Source: Yamagishiella unicocca
Taxonomy: Eukaryota > Chlorophyta > Chlorophyceae > Chlamydomonadales > Volvocaceae
Reading direction: 5' to 3'
Length of the DNA stretch: 64,000 bases
Assembly: GCA_003116995.1 (NCBI GenBank)
Contig: BDSL01000017.1
Span: 186,001 to 250,000 of the forward strand
In this document: positions 1 through 10,698 of the stretch, in pieces
Layout of the letters: every line of letters starts with the position of its first letter
Position numbering within the stretch: the first letter of the stretch is position 1
Position numbers and translations under genes: made by a program
The notes under the pieces: model-generated
The model's database searches: none
Seen by the model: only the letters and a program-made list of their open reading frames with translations
Told to the model about the DNA's origin: nothing

Positions 1-177
1 GCTGGCAGCTATTGCAAAGCAGGCATGGTTATCACTAGGTTAGCTCGTGTGTCTGTCAGTTGGTAGCTTTGATAGTGCATGAAAGTACCTCGCTGGCTGA
101 TGCCGAGGAGCTGCAGTTTGCCTGGGAGGGTGGAGGCTGCCAGAATGGCCACTGTCCTACCTTGCAGTCAGGCTGGG

Positions 178-230
178 AGGTTGCAAGGAAGACCCGTGTA
201 CGAAAGAAAAACCGTTTAGGATAGACAGGC
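178..230 (+). repeat. Dispersed intron-type repeat, family A
   Basis: A copy of the family whose core reads GGAAGACCCGTGTACGAAAG followed by AACCGTTTAGGA. It follows TTGCA just as the copies at 14034, 23157, 45549, 47550 and 48655 do. The other copies lie inside introns, so this one may mark an unseen intron of a neighbouring gene, but no exon could be recognised in 1-340. No function is assigned. Confidence 0.7.
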
Positions 231-340
231 TGGGAGCGTCCTGCGGTGTCAGAGTGACATGATCGGAAGATGTACAGCTCCAGAACCAGCCCTCAGTGCC
301 TTGAGGTTGTTTCGTCGCTCGCTATCACAGTCGCTCGCTG

Positions 341-345
341 TTACA
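341..345 (-). terminator. Probable polyadenylation signal of the propeller gene
   Basis: TTACA on the plus strand reads TGTAA on the minus strand, the polyadenylation signal of volvocalean algae. It lies about 545 bases past the stop codon at 889-891. The signal is short, so this is support rather than proof. Confidence 0.4.
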
Positions 346-888
346 GAAGACCCATCGCACGCGATCTACAATGCAGACGGCAGCGCCGTATTCCAAAGCG
401 CCATCGCACATTATGGGTGGCAGCAGCTTGGAAAATTGCGCGGTGGGCGGTGTCCCAAAATACCGTGACCCTGAAAATCAACATCAGTGTACGCCGCGGT
501 GCAATGCGGTGCTTTAAATGACCGCTAAGCCGTGGAAATCGTCCAGGGGGCCCGGGTGAGGGTCGATGACGAGGCCCTGTGACTTCTCCTAGGGCAGTGC
601 CATGATGTGGAGTGTCTGGTCCTTCTCCATGCACCTGTCGGGTCCGGTTGGGTGGGGATCAGGTTCGGGTGCATCAGGATGGGACCAGGTTGTGCACCAG
701 GTTGCATCTTGGATGTGGGTCAGGTTCGATCTTGGATGCGGGACTTGGCCGCATTAGCTGTGGACTATCACACACCAACCAACCAAACTCAGCAGGACTC
801 AGTCGCGAGAAGCACAGGCGAAAACAAGGACCGCCGCATGCTGCGGTCGACGCAGCAGGAGCAATAGCAGCATGTAACGCAGCGACAA

Positions 889-3800
889 CTAAACGATAGC
901 TGCTCCCCCCGCTCCGTCGTCGTACCGATAGTCCTGGATGCGCTTGGACTTGTCGCTGGTGAGCACCAGCCGCTCGCCGTCGATCCACGCCACGCCCTCG
1001 ACGTTGCAGTATTGCTGGGGAGTACGGCGGCAGGGTGTGCGCGTACGTCAGGCGGCCGCGTCGTACGGTAGCGTTCCCCATCAAGGGGCGACACATCTCA
1101 CAACGGCTTGTCGTAATGGCCGGGAGGACCTAATGCGTGGATTAGCTGCTGAAGTGGCAAACACGGACTGATGCAAATGCTTGTGGGAGCAGCAGCGGGG
1201 TAGACGTGTCGTGAGCTGGTCCTGGTCGGTCCTCAACACCGCGCATCACTTGTCGCACCTTGCGGCAGTCGGTGGTGCGAGGGAAGTGGTAGATGCGTCC
1301 CGCCGGGGAGCCGTCGGCCCCTCCCTGGACGAACTCCATGGCCTGCAGCGAGGGCGTCGTGGGGGTGGGGAGTGGTGGGGGTGGGGACGGCTGTTAGGGG
1401 TGGACGGGAAGAGGGGGCAGGGAGACGGCGCAGGGGGGGGGGGGCGCGAGCAGGGGTGCACGGGGCCAGGTGGGGGTACGGGGCCGGGTGGGGGACGAGG
1501 GCGGGGAGAGACCGGCGGAAGGGGGCGCGGCATGGTGATGGTGGGTTGCCGGTTGCCGGCTGCGAGGAGTCCAGCTCCGTACGTCGAGGGCATGAACGGC
1601 TGGACTGAGGAAGCTAGCCGGCCAGCCACTCGAGGGTCCCTCCCAATCCAGATGCAATCCGCGACGCAAACAACAATACCAACACGAGCACCGTCCACGT
1701 TCCTGCCCCCAAGAGCTTCCCCTTCTACGGAACAAAACACGCACTTCCGGCGGCAGCTTACCTGCCAGTCGAACTGGCCCACCCACACGGCCGCGTCTTC
1801 CTGACTGACCACCGCGACGTCGGTCCCGAACTCGCCGCGGAAAGCGATGGCTGCGGATTGGGAGTTGGGAGTTGGGGGTTTGGGGAGGGTTTGGAATCAG
1901 GGGAGGGGCCCAGGCGCAACTCTCGGGTTTATTGTCACCAGGCGACGGTGCCCGGACCCCTAACAAAACCCAGCAATCGCCCCCTCCCTGGACCTCACCA
2001 GAGTAGTCTAGCAGGTAGGCGTCCGAGGGCAGGTGGATGACCTTGCGCACGTCCCACCTGACGGTTGGGAGTTGGAAAATCGGGTTTTGCGGTTGGAGAT
2101 TTGGGGGGGGCAATGCACATGCAGATGAGGAAGCCAGGTGAGGCACAGAGTAGCTCCGATGGTACCTGCGACCCCCCCAAAGGATTCGCCGTGAATTCGC
2201 GGATTCCCTTTAAACCCCCCAAAGGAGTCGGGATATGGGACCTGTCTTCTTGGACGGGTGTTCGTGGCTGTGGGCTTGTGGTTGCTGTTGTTGGTGTCAC
2301 CGCAGTTCCTCAGCAGCCAGACCGGCGCGGTTCGAGCCAGGCGCTGGGAACCAACCCTTGCCGGTCAAGATGGGTAAAAATACCTCGTCCCCACGGTACA
2401 AGTCGGTATGCGGGCTGGGGACTGGGAACCCGGTCTTCTCGCCACCTCCCACCACGGCGTCTAACGGTTCTGTCGCTGCTTCCCCTCCGCCCTTCCCTCA
2501 ACTCCCAGACCCCCACGCTGCAACAGCCCCTGCACCACCACCCCACCCCACACACCCGCACCTGCACTCGTCGTCATCGTCTTCAGGGCCATGGTACGTA
2601 GCCCACACTAGACGGCCGTTGCCGCGCTGCAAGGGAATGAGTGGATCCAGATCCAGAGTTACAGCACGTCGAACAGCTAGCGAAGAGATCCGTCAACAGG
2701 TCAACGGCTCGGGTCAGATCCGATCTGGTCTGTTAAGATCCCCAAACCAGATCCCAAACCACCCAGGTACGCCCAGCAGCTGACCTTCAGGCCCGGGGGG
2801 TCAGGTCCGAGGATGGTCTTGCAAAAGTTGCCTGAGGGGAGGGGGGCCACGCGCGGCGGTGTGTGTGAGGGGAGGTGTTTTAGGGTTTTTTTGGCGATCA
2901 CGCAATAATAATTATGGGTAGTGACCCAAAACGTTACGCGAAGAGGGCACATGGCTTGGCTTCAGCGGCCCGTTTTTTGCGGCACCAGCCCACCTCCCAC
3001 CACCTCCCCGCCACACTGCACCACTTCTCACGCACACCCAAACCCCGCAGTACAACCAAACCTACTCTCGCACATCCCCAACATGTGCCGTACGCCGTCC
3101 CGCCGGAACACGACCAGCGACTCGAAGCCCTTGTTGACGTCCTGCAGCGCGAAGCGCACAATGCAGCGCTCCAGAACCTGCGGACGAGATACGCCGTACG
3201 CCGTACGCCGTACGTGTGTTATCTTATGTTTTGTCTTACGTTTCGTTGTTTGGGCGGGTTCGGGTTCAAGTGGTTGAGAGCCCGTGGTGGAGGCGCTCTC
3301 TCAAGGTGCTGAGAAGGTAAAGCGCGACCAGGGCTGCCGGCGTGGCAAAGAGGTGGACCACCAGCGCCAACGCCAGTTCTGTGAGTGTAATTGGTGGTCT
3401 CGTGGGCCTTACTGTGGTAAGCCGTACGCAGGCAACAAAATCCGGTCGTCATTATTTGTCACCGTCATCGTGAGCTGTCCGTTGACCAACGGTCCCCAAC
3501 GACCAACCCCCACCTCGTAGTTGGTTCCGTTCTCGGTCAACCGCAGCTCCTCCGTTATCGGCACCAGGCCATGCTCGTCGTGCTCGAATGACTCGCGCAG
3601 CACCAGGAACGTGTCGGAGACGGAGTCGAAGGAAATACCCTGCGCGAACCAGTACGGCACATGTACGACACGTACGGGAAGGGGCGGTGGGCGGGAGCAG
3701 GGCGGCAGTGAGGGACGGCGAGGCTCGTGTCCCCAAACCGCCCCCGGCCGCCTCCAAATCGTGGCACCCCCACCTCGAACTGGCTCTCGTCGCCTGTCGC

Positions 3801-6127
3801 TCCGACGAGTCGGTTGGAGGGGCCGCGGAAGCTGAAGCGCAGGTCCACCTGGCCCAGGGACCTGAGGGGAGAGTGCCCGGTGGAAGGGATGAGGGCGGGC
3901 GGAAAGAAATGTTACACGACACAGGCATAATAGCTGGCGCATTGTCTTCGGACGAGTTGAAGGTACCGGGGGGGGGAAGGGGGGAAGATACCGGGGCCGG
4001 GGGGGGAAGGACCGACGATGGGATCCGGGTGGCGCCGCGAGCCCTGGAGGTCGAGTGTCATGCCACCCTAAGTAAACCAGGGGCGGCTTCCTGCTGTGTG
4101 AGTTCTCGATGCGGCGAGCAGCAGCCTCCAAAACACGCCTTACCCCACAAAGCCACAAAACCCCAAACACGCCTTACCCCACAAAGCCACAAAACCCCAA
4201 ACACGCCTTACCCCACAAAGCCACAAAACCCCAAACACGCCTTACCCCACAAAGCCACAAAACCCCAAACACGCCTCACCCCGCAAGGCCACAAAACCCC
4301 AAACACGCCTCACCCCGCAAGGCCACAAAATCCCTGTCCGTCACTCGGCGCCGCCTTCCTCCGCGCCTCGCCGCGTGTGCCCCCAAACCCACCTGAGACT
4401 GTCGAACACGACCCAGTACGAACCCTTGGCGAACGTAACTCCGCTGCCCTCGAAGCGTCGGGTACGCTGCGGCAGCGGGCGGCGTGGGTGCGGTCATGTT
4501 ATGGGGTCCGCTACGGCTCAAAATAATGTGGTCACGAAATGGGAAATGCAGCAAACACGCCGTGTTTGGTGCGACTTTTGCCCCTTGCGTTCACCCCAAC
4601 GGCCAACCGGCAACTGAATTCACCCACCCGACCCGAGCTGGACCGGGTTCCCCTGCACCGGGTTTGCGCTGCGACCGGTGCCGTACCTGCAGCTCGGGAA
4701 ACAGCCCCACGAAGGGCGTCTCCTTCACCACCTTGAAAGTGCGCCTGCCGGGGGAGGGGAGGTGGCACCGGGGGGGGTGAGGTGGCACCAGGGGGGTGAC
4801 GAGAGTCCGGTTACACGACATAGGAGATGCAGGACAGTGCGACCAGGAAGGGGCGGTGTCCGGGGAACTAGGGGGCCGGGTTCGAGACGCAGAGAGAAGG
4901 CAAACCGTGTGGGGAGGTAAACACCGTGTGTGTGGGGGGGGGGGGGCAGCAGAGGACGCCCCAGTCAGTTAGTACGGGCCGGCGAGATGTGGGACATGGG
5001 CTGCGAGGAGCTTCGCTGGTCGTGACCCGAGGGGCCTGAGTCATTGAGGGTTTCCTCCACGATCGAGATCGGCGATGGGAAGACACACAGTCGCCGACTG
5101 CAGCTCGATGACATCTGTGCTACCCAACGCTTGTCTATGTGCCCGCCACCGTCGCCACCTTTGTCGTACAATACACACTTGGGTCATTCCTCCCACTCCC
5201 GCTTCCGATCCCCGGTCCCCTCCCCACCCCACCACCCCACCCCGCCGTGGGGGTCTTTCATGCCACCCCACCGTGGATTCTTACCCCCACCCCACCGCTA
5301 CCCGCCCCACTCCACCGCGGATGCTTACTTGCGGTACCGGTTTCGGAGGCAGAAGTCTTCATCCCTGTCGCTGCTGTTGCGCTTTCCGAGGCCCGAGGAG
5401 GCGCCCAGCAGCAGGAAGCTGCATGGACATTGGGAGGGCCGGGGGGGGGTTATAAGAGAACACGCGCATGCTGGAAAGCTTGGCTCAACTACAGAGAAGG
5501 CTGGGCGGGTTCGGCGGGTGGGGTTACGAAAAAGGACCAGTTATTCGACGGGTGTGTTTGTGGGGAGGGTGCTATGAAAGAAACGTCTGCGGTGACGCAG
5601 GAGATGCAGCGGGCGCGGCGGAGGAGATGGAGGCGTACCCCATACTCGCCGTTCGTCCGGTCCGTTCGGTTGGGGAGAGGTCGCACCCCTTTTCGCAGTG
5701 CATGGGGCTTAAGCAATCACATCTAATATGGTGGCAAATGTCTACTTTTGGAATTGCGACTGCGGGGCCCCGTCGAGCTGCGTGCGTCGGCATGCAGCCG
5801 ACGTTGGAAGCCAGCGGGATAGCACGGATCTTACCTTTTGTCGTCCAGACCATCCTCGTCTATTCCGTCGGGGTCGTTATCAAAGTCATCCTGGTCAAGA
5901 CGCGCGCGCAAGTTGTTGCTCGCGTAATGCGTGTCGGGGTCTGTGTCGGCATGGCTCAAGGGGTCGGCCCCGTTATCATTCAAGGCAATGATAGTATCAT
6001 CTTTCAAAGGATTCAGCACATCCGCGTTTTGCTTGCTTGAGAAGCGGGCTGCCGCTATTCCCGACACGAGGAGCATGAGCGTAAGCGCGAACGCATGGCG
6101 TAAGATGGCGTTTCCATGCATTCTCAT
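889..6127 (-). CDS. Secreted beta-propeller-like protein, 15 exons, function unknown
   Basis: Exons (minus strand, 5' to 3'): 6127-5835, 5418-5329, about 5097-4976, 4744-4687, 4466-4393, 3861-3774, 3639-3514, 3177-3066, 2831-2785, 2626-2562, 2414-2301, 2057-1999, 1850-1762, 1342-1259, 1014-889; about 515 residues. The start MRMHGNAILRH leads into a hydrophobic stretch ending VSGIAAA, a good signal peptide; an upstream ATG at 6160 is also in frame. An Asp-rich segment follows (DDFDNDPDGIDEDGLDD). The rest is a series of beta-rich blocks such as GISFDSVSDTFLVLRESF, GTDVAVVSQEDAAVWVGQF and NVEGVAWIDGERLVLTSDK. These resemble esterase-like/SdiA-regulated type propellers, which is inference from texture rather than an identified family. 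Frames agree at all junctions except exon 3 to exon 4: exon 3 can be read in two frames and neither joins cleanly. Probably extracellular or in the secretory pathway. Confidence 0.72.
4131..4334. repeat. 34-bp tandem repeat, 6 copies
   Basis: Six head-to-tail copies of a 34-base unit containing CACAAAACCCCAAACACGCC. The last two copies share changes (CCCGCAAGG for CCCACAAAG), so they arose by a later local duplication. The array lies in the intron between exons 5 and 6 of the propeller gene and is free of splice-site consensus on the minus strand. Confidence 0.9.
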
Positions 6128-6160
6128 CTTGGCAGCCTCCGCGCGGGGCCAATGCAACAT

Positions 6161-7103
6161 AAGGAACTCGCTGTCACACGCATGAGGTCATTCGTCAACT
6201 ATATGCCGTACTGTTCCTGCCAATCCGTTCTCGCCTGATCCACTGCATACATGAACAGTCGCACACATTTACATATGTCCTAAGCTCGGCAATGTATCTG
6301 TGAAAGCAACGAAAGCAGCGCCCTGTGCCGTGATGCTGCTAGGCTCGCAACGTCGCAAGGGTTTTTACTAGCTGCCCGAAACTCTGTGAGCGACAGCACG
6401 GCTGATAGGTATTTACATAGATTAGTTGTTAAAAGTGCTGGAACCTGGCAGGGCCAAGGAAGGACCGCATGCTCAGGGACATGGGCGACGGAACCCAGGT
6501 CACCAGCACATGACCTTGCTTTTCAAATATTAAAGGTCGCACGATGGGCTTCTCATCGAATCTCTGCTCTCCAAGTCCGGTTGCACATCCATGGGTAAAG
6601 TGGCCATGCCTATAAACTGGCTATGCCTGTGATGTGGCCTTCTCCTGAGCTGCCCACACTTTTAACCCTGCACTTAATTGGCAGGGTGGGCAATGCTGTA
6701 GCACAGCAACAGGCACCCTTAGGCACTCAGCATTGGCGAATTCGCAGTGCAAACAGCACGAGTAGAGGCAGTGAGAGGAAGGGCACTGCCATGTGCACGA
6801 CTCGTGCTGTTTGCTTTGCGTATTCGTTTCTGTAGTACTTCCCATCAGATGCTGTTGGAACTGTTGTGTGGGGCTATCAGCATTATCCTGGCCGAGCAGC
6901 ACCCGCAGCGTCACAACGATGCTTTAGGTGGGCAAAAGGGTTGAGGGGGAGACAAACGCGGGGACGGAGGACTCACGGGCAGGAAGGAGGAAGAGGAGAA
7001 GAACCAAATAGAAAGGCGGGTGTCGTGGTGGCAGAACGGCGGGGGGACCGGAGGCCGGAACACCTTGATCAGTTATGTAACGTCAATTGGCCTCGCTTTC
7101 TCA
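6161..7103. other. Intergenic stretch, nothing recognised
   Basis: This lies between the 5' end of the propeller gene and the 3' end of the next minus-strand gene. It must hold the propeller promoter, but I see no clear TATA box. The short frames here show no conserved sequence or splice pattern. Confidence 0.5.
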
Positions 7104-7108
7104 TTACA
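7104..7108 (-). terminator. Probable polyadenylation signal of the 79-residue gene
   Basis: TTACA on plus, TGTAA on the coding strand, about 220 bases after the stop at 7329. The position suits a short algal 3' UTR. Confidence 0.45.
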
Positions 7109-7328
7109 GAAAGGGCCGCCTCACCCCTCACGCACTTGCAATGGATGTAACGCCCCCCACGTACTACATGAAAGCTGCTGCCCGTGGCTCCTCACGGCGC
7201 AGTGCTAATCAGCACATCATGGCCTCCTCTCCCCTCCGCTCTGCTATTTACTGAAGGAGGCGCAGCGCACGTTTTCTACTCCCAGACAGCATACCACCAG
7301 TCCGATAGCCTGGGTCCGCCCAGGGGAG

Positions 7329-7721
7329 TCAGTGGTACGGACCGCCGCCGCTACCCAGGACCACCCAGTTGCCCCTGGGCATCTGTCCTCGCGGAAGGGG
7401 CTTCGTGGGAGATGGCGCCATCTTGACAGTGCCCTGGCTCGGCTGCTGCTGCCCAGAGGGCTGTGAAGCCTGCGCGGGGAGCAGACGCTCGTGTGGCTCA
7501 TTTGCTACAGCTGACGCCAGTTACAAGCTACACCTCAGGGGACAGAAGATGACGCGGGTAACTCGGGTGGTGGGGGGTAAGGGACGGCAGATTCTGCGCG
7601 GCAGTACTTGGATGCACCTGACCTGTGCCGTGGAAAGTTTGCCGCCCTGCTCTGGAGCGCGTGACGCTTCATCGCGCTTGAAGAAGCTCTTCAGCTTTCC
7701 ACCAAGGCCCTTGAAGGACAT
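7329..7721 (-). CDS. Small two-exon gene, 79-residue basic/Pro-rich protein, unknown function
   Basis: Exon 1 is 7721-7623 and encodes 33 residues beginning MSFKGLGGKLKSFFKRDE. Exon 2 is 7469-7329 and encodes 46 residues ending LGSGGGPYH before TGA. The 153-base intron has a GTCAGG donor and a CGCGCAG acceptor, and both exons meet in phase 0. The N-terminus alternates Lys/Arg with bulky hydrophobic residues (GKLKSFFKR) and could form an amphipathic, membrane-binding helix. The rest is low complexity rich in Gln, Pro and Gly, with a Trp-Val-Val-Leu patch. No family is recognised. A TGTAA signal follows at a suitable distance. It is a plausible lineage-specific gene, supported by coding texture and splice signals only. 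Confidence 0.5.
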
Positions 7722-8972
7722 AATACCAAACTTCGCACGGCTAGGCGCCGCAGCTATTATCCCTTGTGTAATAAAAATTAGGAATATCGCTTGCTTGCTC
7801 GCTTCATGCGGTTCTTTTGTTCGTCGCAGGCGTCAGTCTCATGTCAGGCAGGCCTGGCGCAATTCATTTGGGCTATAATGGCAGCGACAAATAAGCGTAC
7901 CGTCAATGCAACGCGTAAGGCCCCTGGAGGAAGCGTGAAGCGGTCAACGGAGAGGTGGTACGGTTATCGCATCTAACATTGAACATCACGTAACATGCGC
8001 ATTGCACGGATTGGAATTCGTAAGACCGAGTCCACCAGCAGAGGTTAAGCGGCTTAGCTGAGCGCAGAGCCGCGTCTTTAGCTTTGTCGTATCATGACTT
8101 TATGTTATTTGTAGACCTGGGCGCAAAGCTGCCGCGCCTTATACCCGTATTTAGGCTTGGCCCTTGAATACAAGCTTTCCGTAGCTTGGGCGGTTGAAAA
8201 GGGTTGAAACAAGCAGTTGGTCCAAGCAGTTGGTCTTGCTGATCCTGCAGCGGCTTAGACAGCTGCATTATGCACAACTGGATCTATGCGAACCTTTGCG
8301 CCCATGCCTTCCGCAAGTCATGGACGCCACTTCTGTACGTTCGGTGCGCTGGGGTACGCCACGTGGCGTACCTGTCGTACCAACCCCGACCCCGGACAAC
8401 GTGGTCGCATTGGAGTGATAGGATGTCCCCTATGGGCACCTATCTGCAGGATTTTTTCCCCGTTAGAACTTGCCAAGAGTTGCTTGCCCAGCCAGGCCCG
8501 GCAGGCTTGCGTTGGGTGAGATAAGAACCAGGGGAGGCTAGGATACAAGACGACCATGCCTAACCATCCTTTTTCCAGCAAATCGAAAAAAGATCCAGCA
8601 CGGCCCAGCCAACGCCACTACATAGATTGATAACTGCTCACTGGTCCCATCCGTGTCCGTCCACGACCCGTGACCCGCCCCCCTTCCATTTCGCAGATGA
8701 TCCTTTACCCCCTTCCATTCCCGTTCCATAGGCAGGCTTTCCTCTCGCCCGGGCTGCTCCCTCTTCATGTCACGCTCAGATCGAGATCTACACAGGGCCG
8801 CCACGCGGCTGGCGTGGCATCGTCATACGATTCGTGTCACCAGACGGCTGCGAATTGGACCTGAGCATCCATCTTAAAAATAGGCAGACAGTTGCCTCAA
8901 TCAGTTAGTGTGTTATATTTGTCCCGTGAGTGGTAGGATCACGACTTAACGCGTTGTCTTAAAAGGGCCGGG
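7722..8972. other. Intergenic stretch, nothing recognised
   Basis: Composition is mixed and less GC-rich than the intron-bearing genes. Short frames exist on both strands but none shows a run of conserved-looking residues, a signal peptide or paired splice sites. Confidence 0.45.
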
Positions 8973-9554
8973 GTGGCCCACTTTGGAGCGGAAGCAGCCG
9001 GGTTTTTAGCTCCCAAAGCAACCCTTTGCGAGCGTAACACAAACCGGCCAGTCGGATCTTGGAGCCGTCCCGCACAGCTGAGCGCTTGCCCGGCTGGACG
9101 CCCGCCCAGACGACCGTCTCAAATCACAGCCCGAGGTGCGTGTGCGGAGGTGCAAGGTAGCTTAGGTGCTGTACGGCGGATTAACTGCACTGGATTAAAT
9201 GCACTGGACGTGGTGTTTGACACACCCCTGGAAGGGCTCATCAAGCCGCTGCATGTCCCTGCATGTCCCGAAGCCATGACAGCCACAGAGGACCTGCAAT
9301 GCAGACATAGGCCTCAGCAACTCCAGACCCTCGGCAACTTCACACGTAAGGGGCAATACGAGGTCCGAGATGGCCTGACCTACGTGAAATGCAACGGGCA
9401 AGACGAGGCCCGAGATGGCCTGACTTACATCAAATGCAACGGGCAATACGAGGTCCCAGATGGCCTCATCGACATCAAGTGCATCAAGCACAACGGGCAA
9501 TACGAGGTCCGAAATGGCCTCATCTACGTCATACCGTTCTGGAGCCCACTGTAA
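8973..9554 (+). CDS. Doubtful 193-residue frame with four 16-residue repeats
   Basis: An uninterrupted frame from ATG to TAA, unrecognised. Its last 60 residues are four copies of a 16-residue unit of the form YEVRDGLTYVKCNGQ, with one copy lengthened by a short insertion (KCIKHNG). The N-terminal 125 residues have no recognisable domain. The repeat DNA has a 48-base period, a multiple of three, so both strands stay open through it. That makes the frame a weak argument for coding. The stop codon overlaps a TGTAA. It could be a young orphan gene or a plain minisatellite. Confidence 0.25.
   Translation: MAHFGAEAAGFLAPKATLCERNTNRPVGSWSRPAQLSACPAGRPPRRPSQITARGACAEVQGSLGAVRRINCTGLNALDVVFDTPLEGLIKPLHVPACPEAMTATEDLQCRHRPQQLQTLGNFTRKGQYEVRDGLTYVKCNGQDEARDGLTYIKCNGQYEVPDGLIDIKCIKHNGQYEVRNGLIYVIPFWSPL
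9350..9535. repeat. 48-bp imperfect tandem repeat, about 4 copies
   Basis: The copies begin with ACGAGGTCCGAGATGGCCT or close variants and end with TGCAACGGGCA. The third copy carries a 9-base insertion, which keeps frame. Confidence 0.85.
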
Positions 9555-10580
9555 CAGTGTACTAATAAGTTACTGGCCAGTAGTGCCTTATTAGCTCCCG
9601 TCACGTGGTCCAGGGCCCCGCCACCGGAATGGCCGCCACGCGCTCATCATTCATTCATGAAAGGGATTACGGAACATATGCCAAACCTTGCCTGCCACCA
9701 TCGCTGCTGTAACACTTCCACTTGCAGATAGTGTATAGGGGCACTAGCTAGCTAGGGGTCCTGGCTTCTTGAAACGAAGGACGAGGTCACAGGCCGGGCC
9801 GGGTGTAACATACGTGGCAAGTCCAAGCAAGGGAGGGTCGCTCATGGGGCGATGACGCGAAACGCGCATGTGCTCGTGTGCGGCCATTACCACGGGGTGC
9901 ATGCAAAGAATTCAGGTGCACAGGAGTGCTTCCAAAAGGCAAGAAGCGGTGGCCTGCTCACCTGATTAGCCCGAGTGTTCGTAGATTGTGTTAAAGTGCC
10001 TGCCAGCAGTTGGTTGATGCGCATGTAGGCGCGCACGTCAACAAACAACCTTTTATAAAAACAAATATTCTACAGTGATCAGCTTACTGTGTGTTGGCGG
10101 CTGCGGGACAGAGCCTGCTGTGCCTGACGGTACGATTTTTGCCGTTTGGTGCCTCGGGGCGCCATGCCCATATCCGATACCCTTATTCAACAGGTCTCGG
10201 CACGGTTTACGATTTGCCCCTTTCTTGCATATAAGGGGTCGGGTCCTGCAGGCCATGGCCATCGCAAACTGTACAGCACATCCGCCGGGCTTGCCATACA
10301 CTTGTAAGCGCGTCCCGGCTGAGGGCATTGTATGGTCCCTCCTGTCACTGAAGAAGGAGTATAACATTGCATAGGCTCCGGCGTTGCGGAATGTGTGTTT
10401 CCTTCCTACGAGAATAACGCGTTTCTGCGGCACGAAACCTTGATTCTTGAACTTCATTACTCCTACAATCCTCCAACCTATTATGATATACTTGATTACC
10501 AGAGATATACCTGATTACCGGACAGATTTTCAAGTTGCGTGTTGCGTATGAGCCGTGGGACTCGTCGCGGCTGTGCGCGT
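9555..10580. other. Intergenic, upstream of the kinase gene
   Basis: No gene could be supported here. A 134-codon minus-strand frame ends near 10053 but has no recognisable features. Confidence 0.45.
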
Positions 10581-10581
10581 T

Positions 10582-10589
10582 TATAAAAG
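10582..10589 (+). promoter_or_regulatory. TATA box of the GAF-TKL kinase gene
   Basis: TATAAAAG is a perfect TATA box, 110 bases upstream of the proposed ATG at 10699. This spacing suits a start site near 10612 and a short 5' UTR, and it supports the chosen first exon. Confidence 0.65.
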
Positions 10590-10698
10590 TGTGCCAGCGG
10601 CCATGAATCCAGATGTTACTTTGTCAGATTAAGCCTGGTTACCGGATCATTGCCTCGGCCTGGGCAATGTGTGCAGGACGGTAGGTCGGCTGCAACCC

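Noticed and set aside
10053..10457. 134-codon minus-strand frame starting MKFKNQGFVPQKR
   Set aside because: No motif, no splice partners and no recognisable family; length is within what chance gives in this region.
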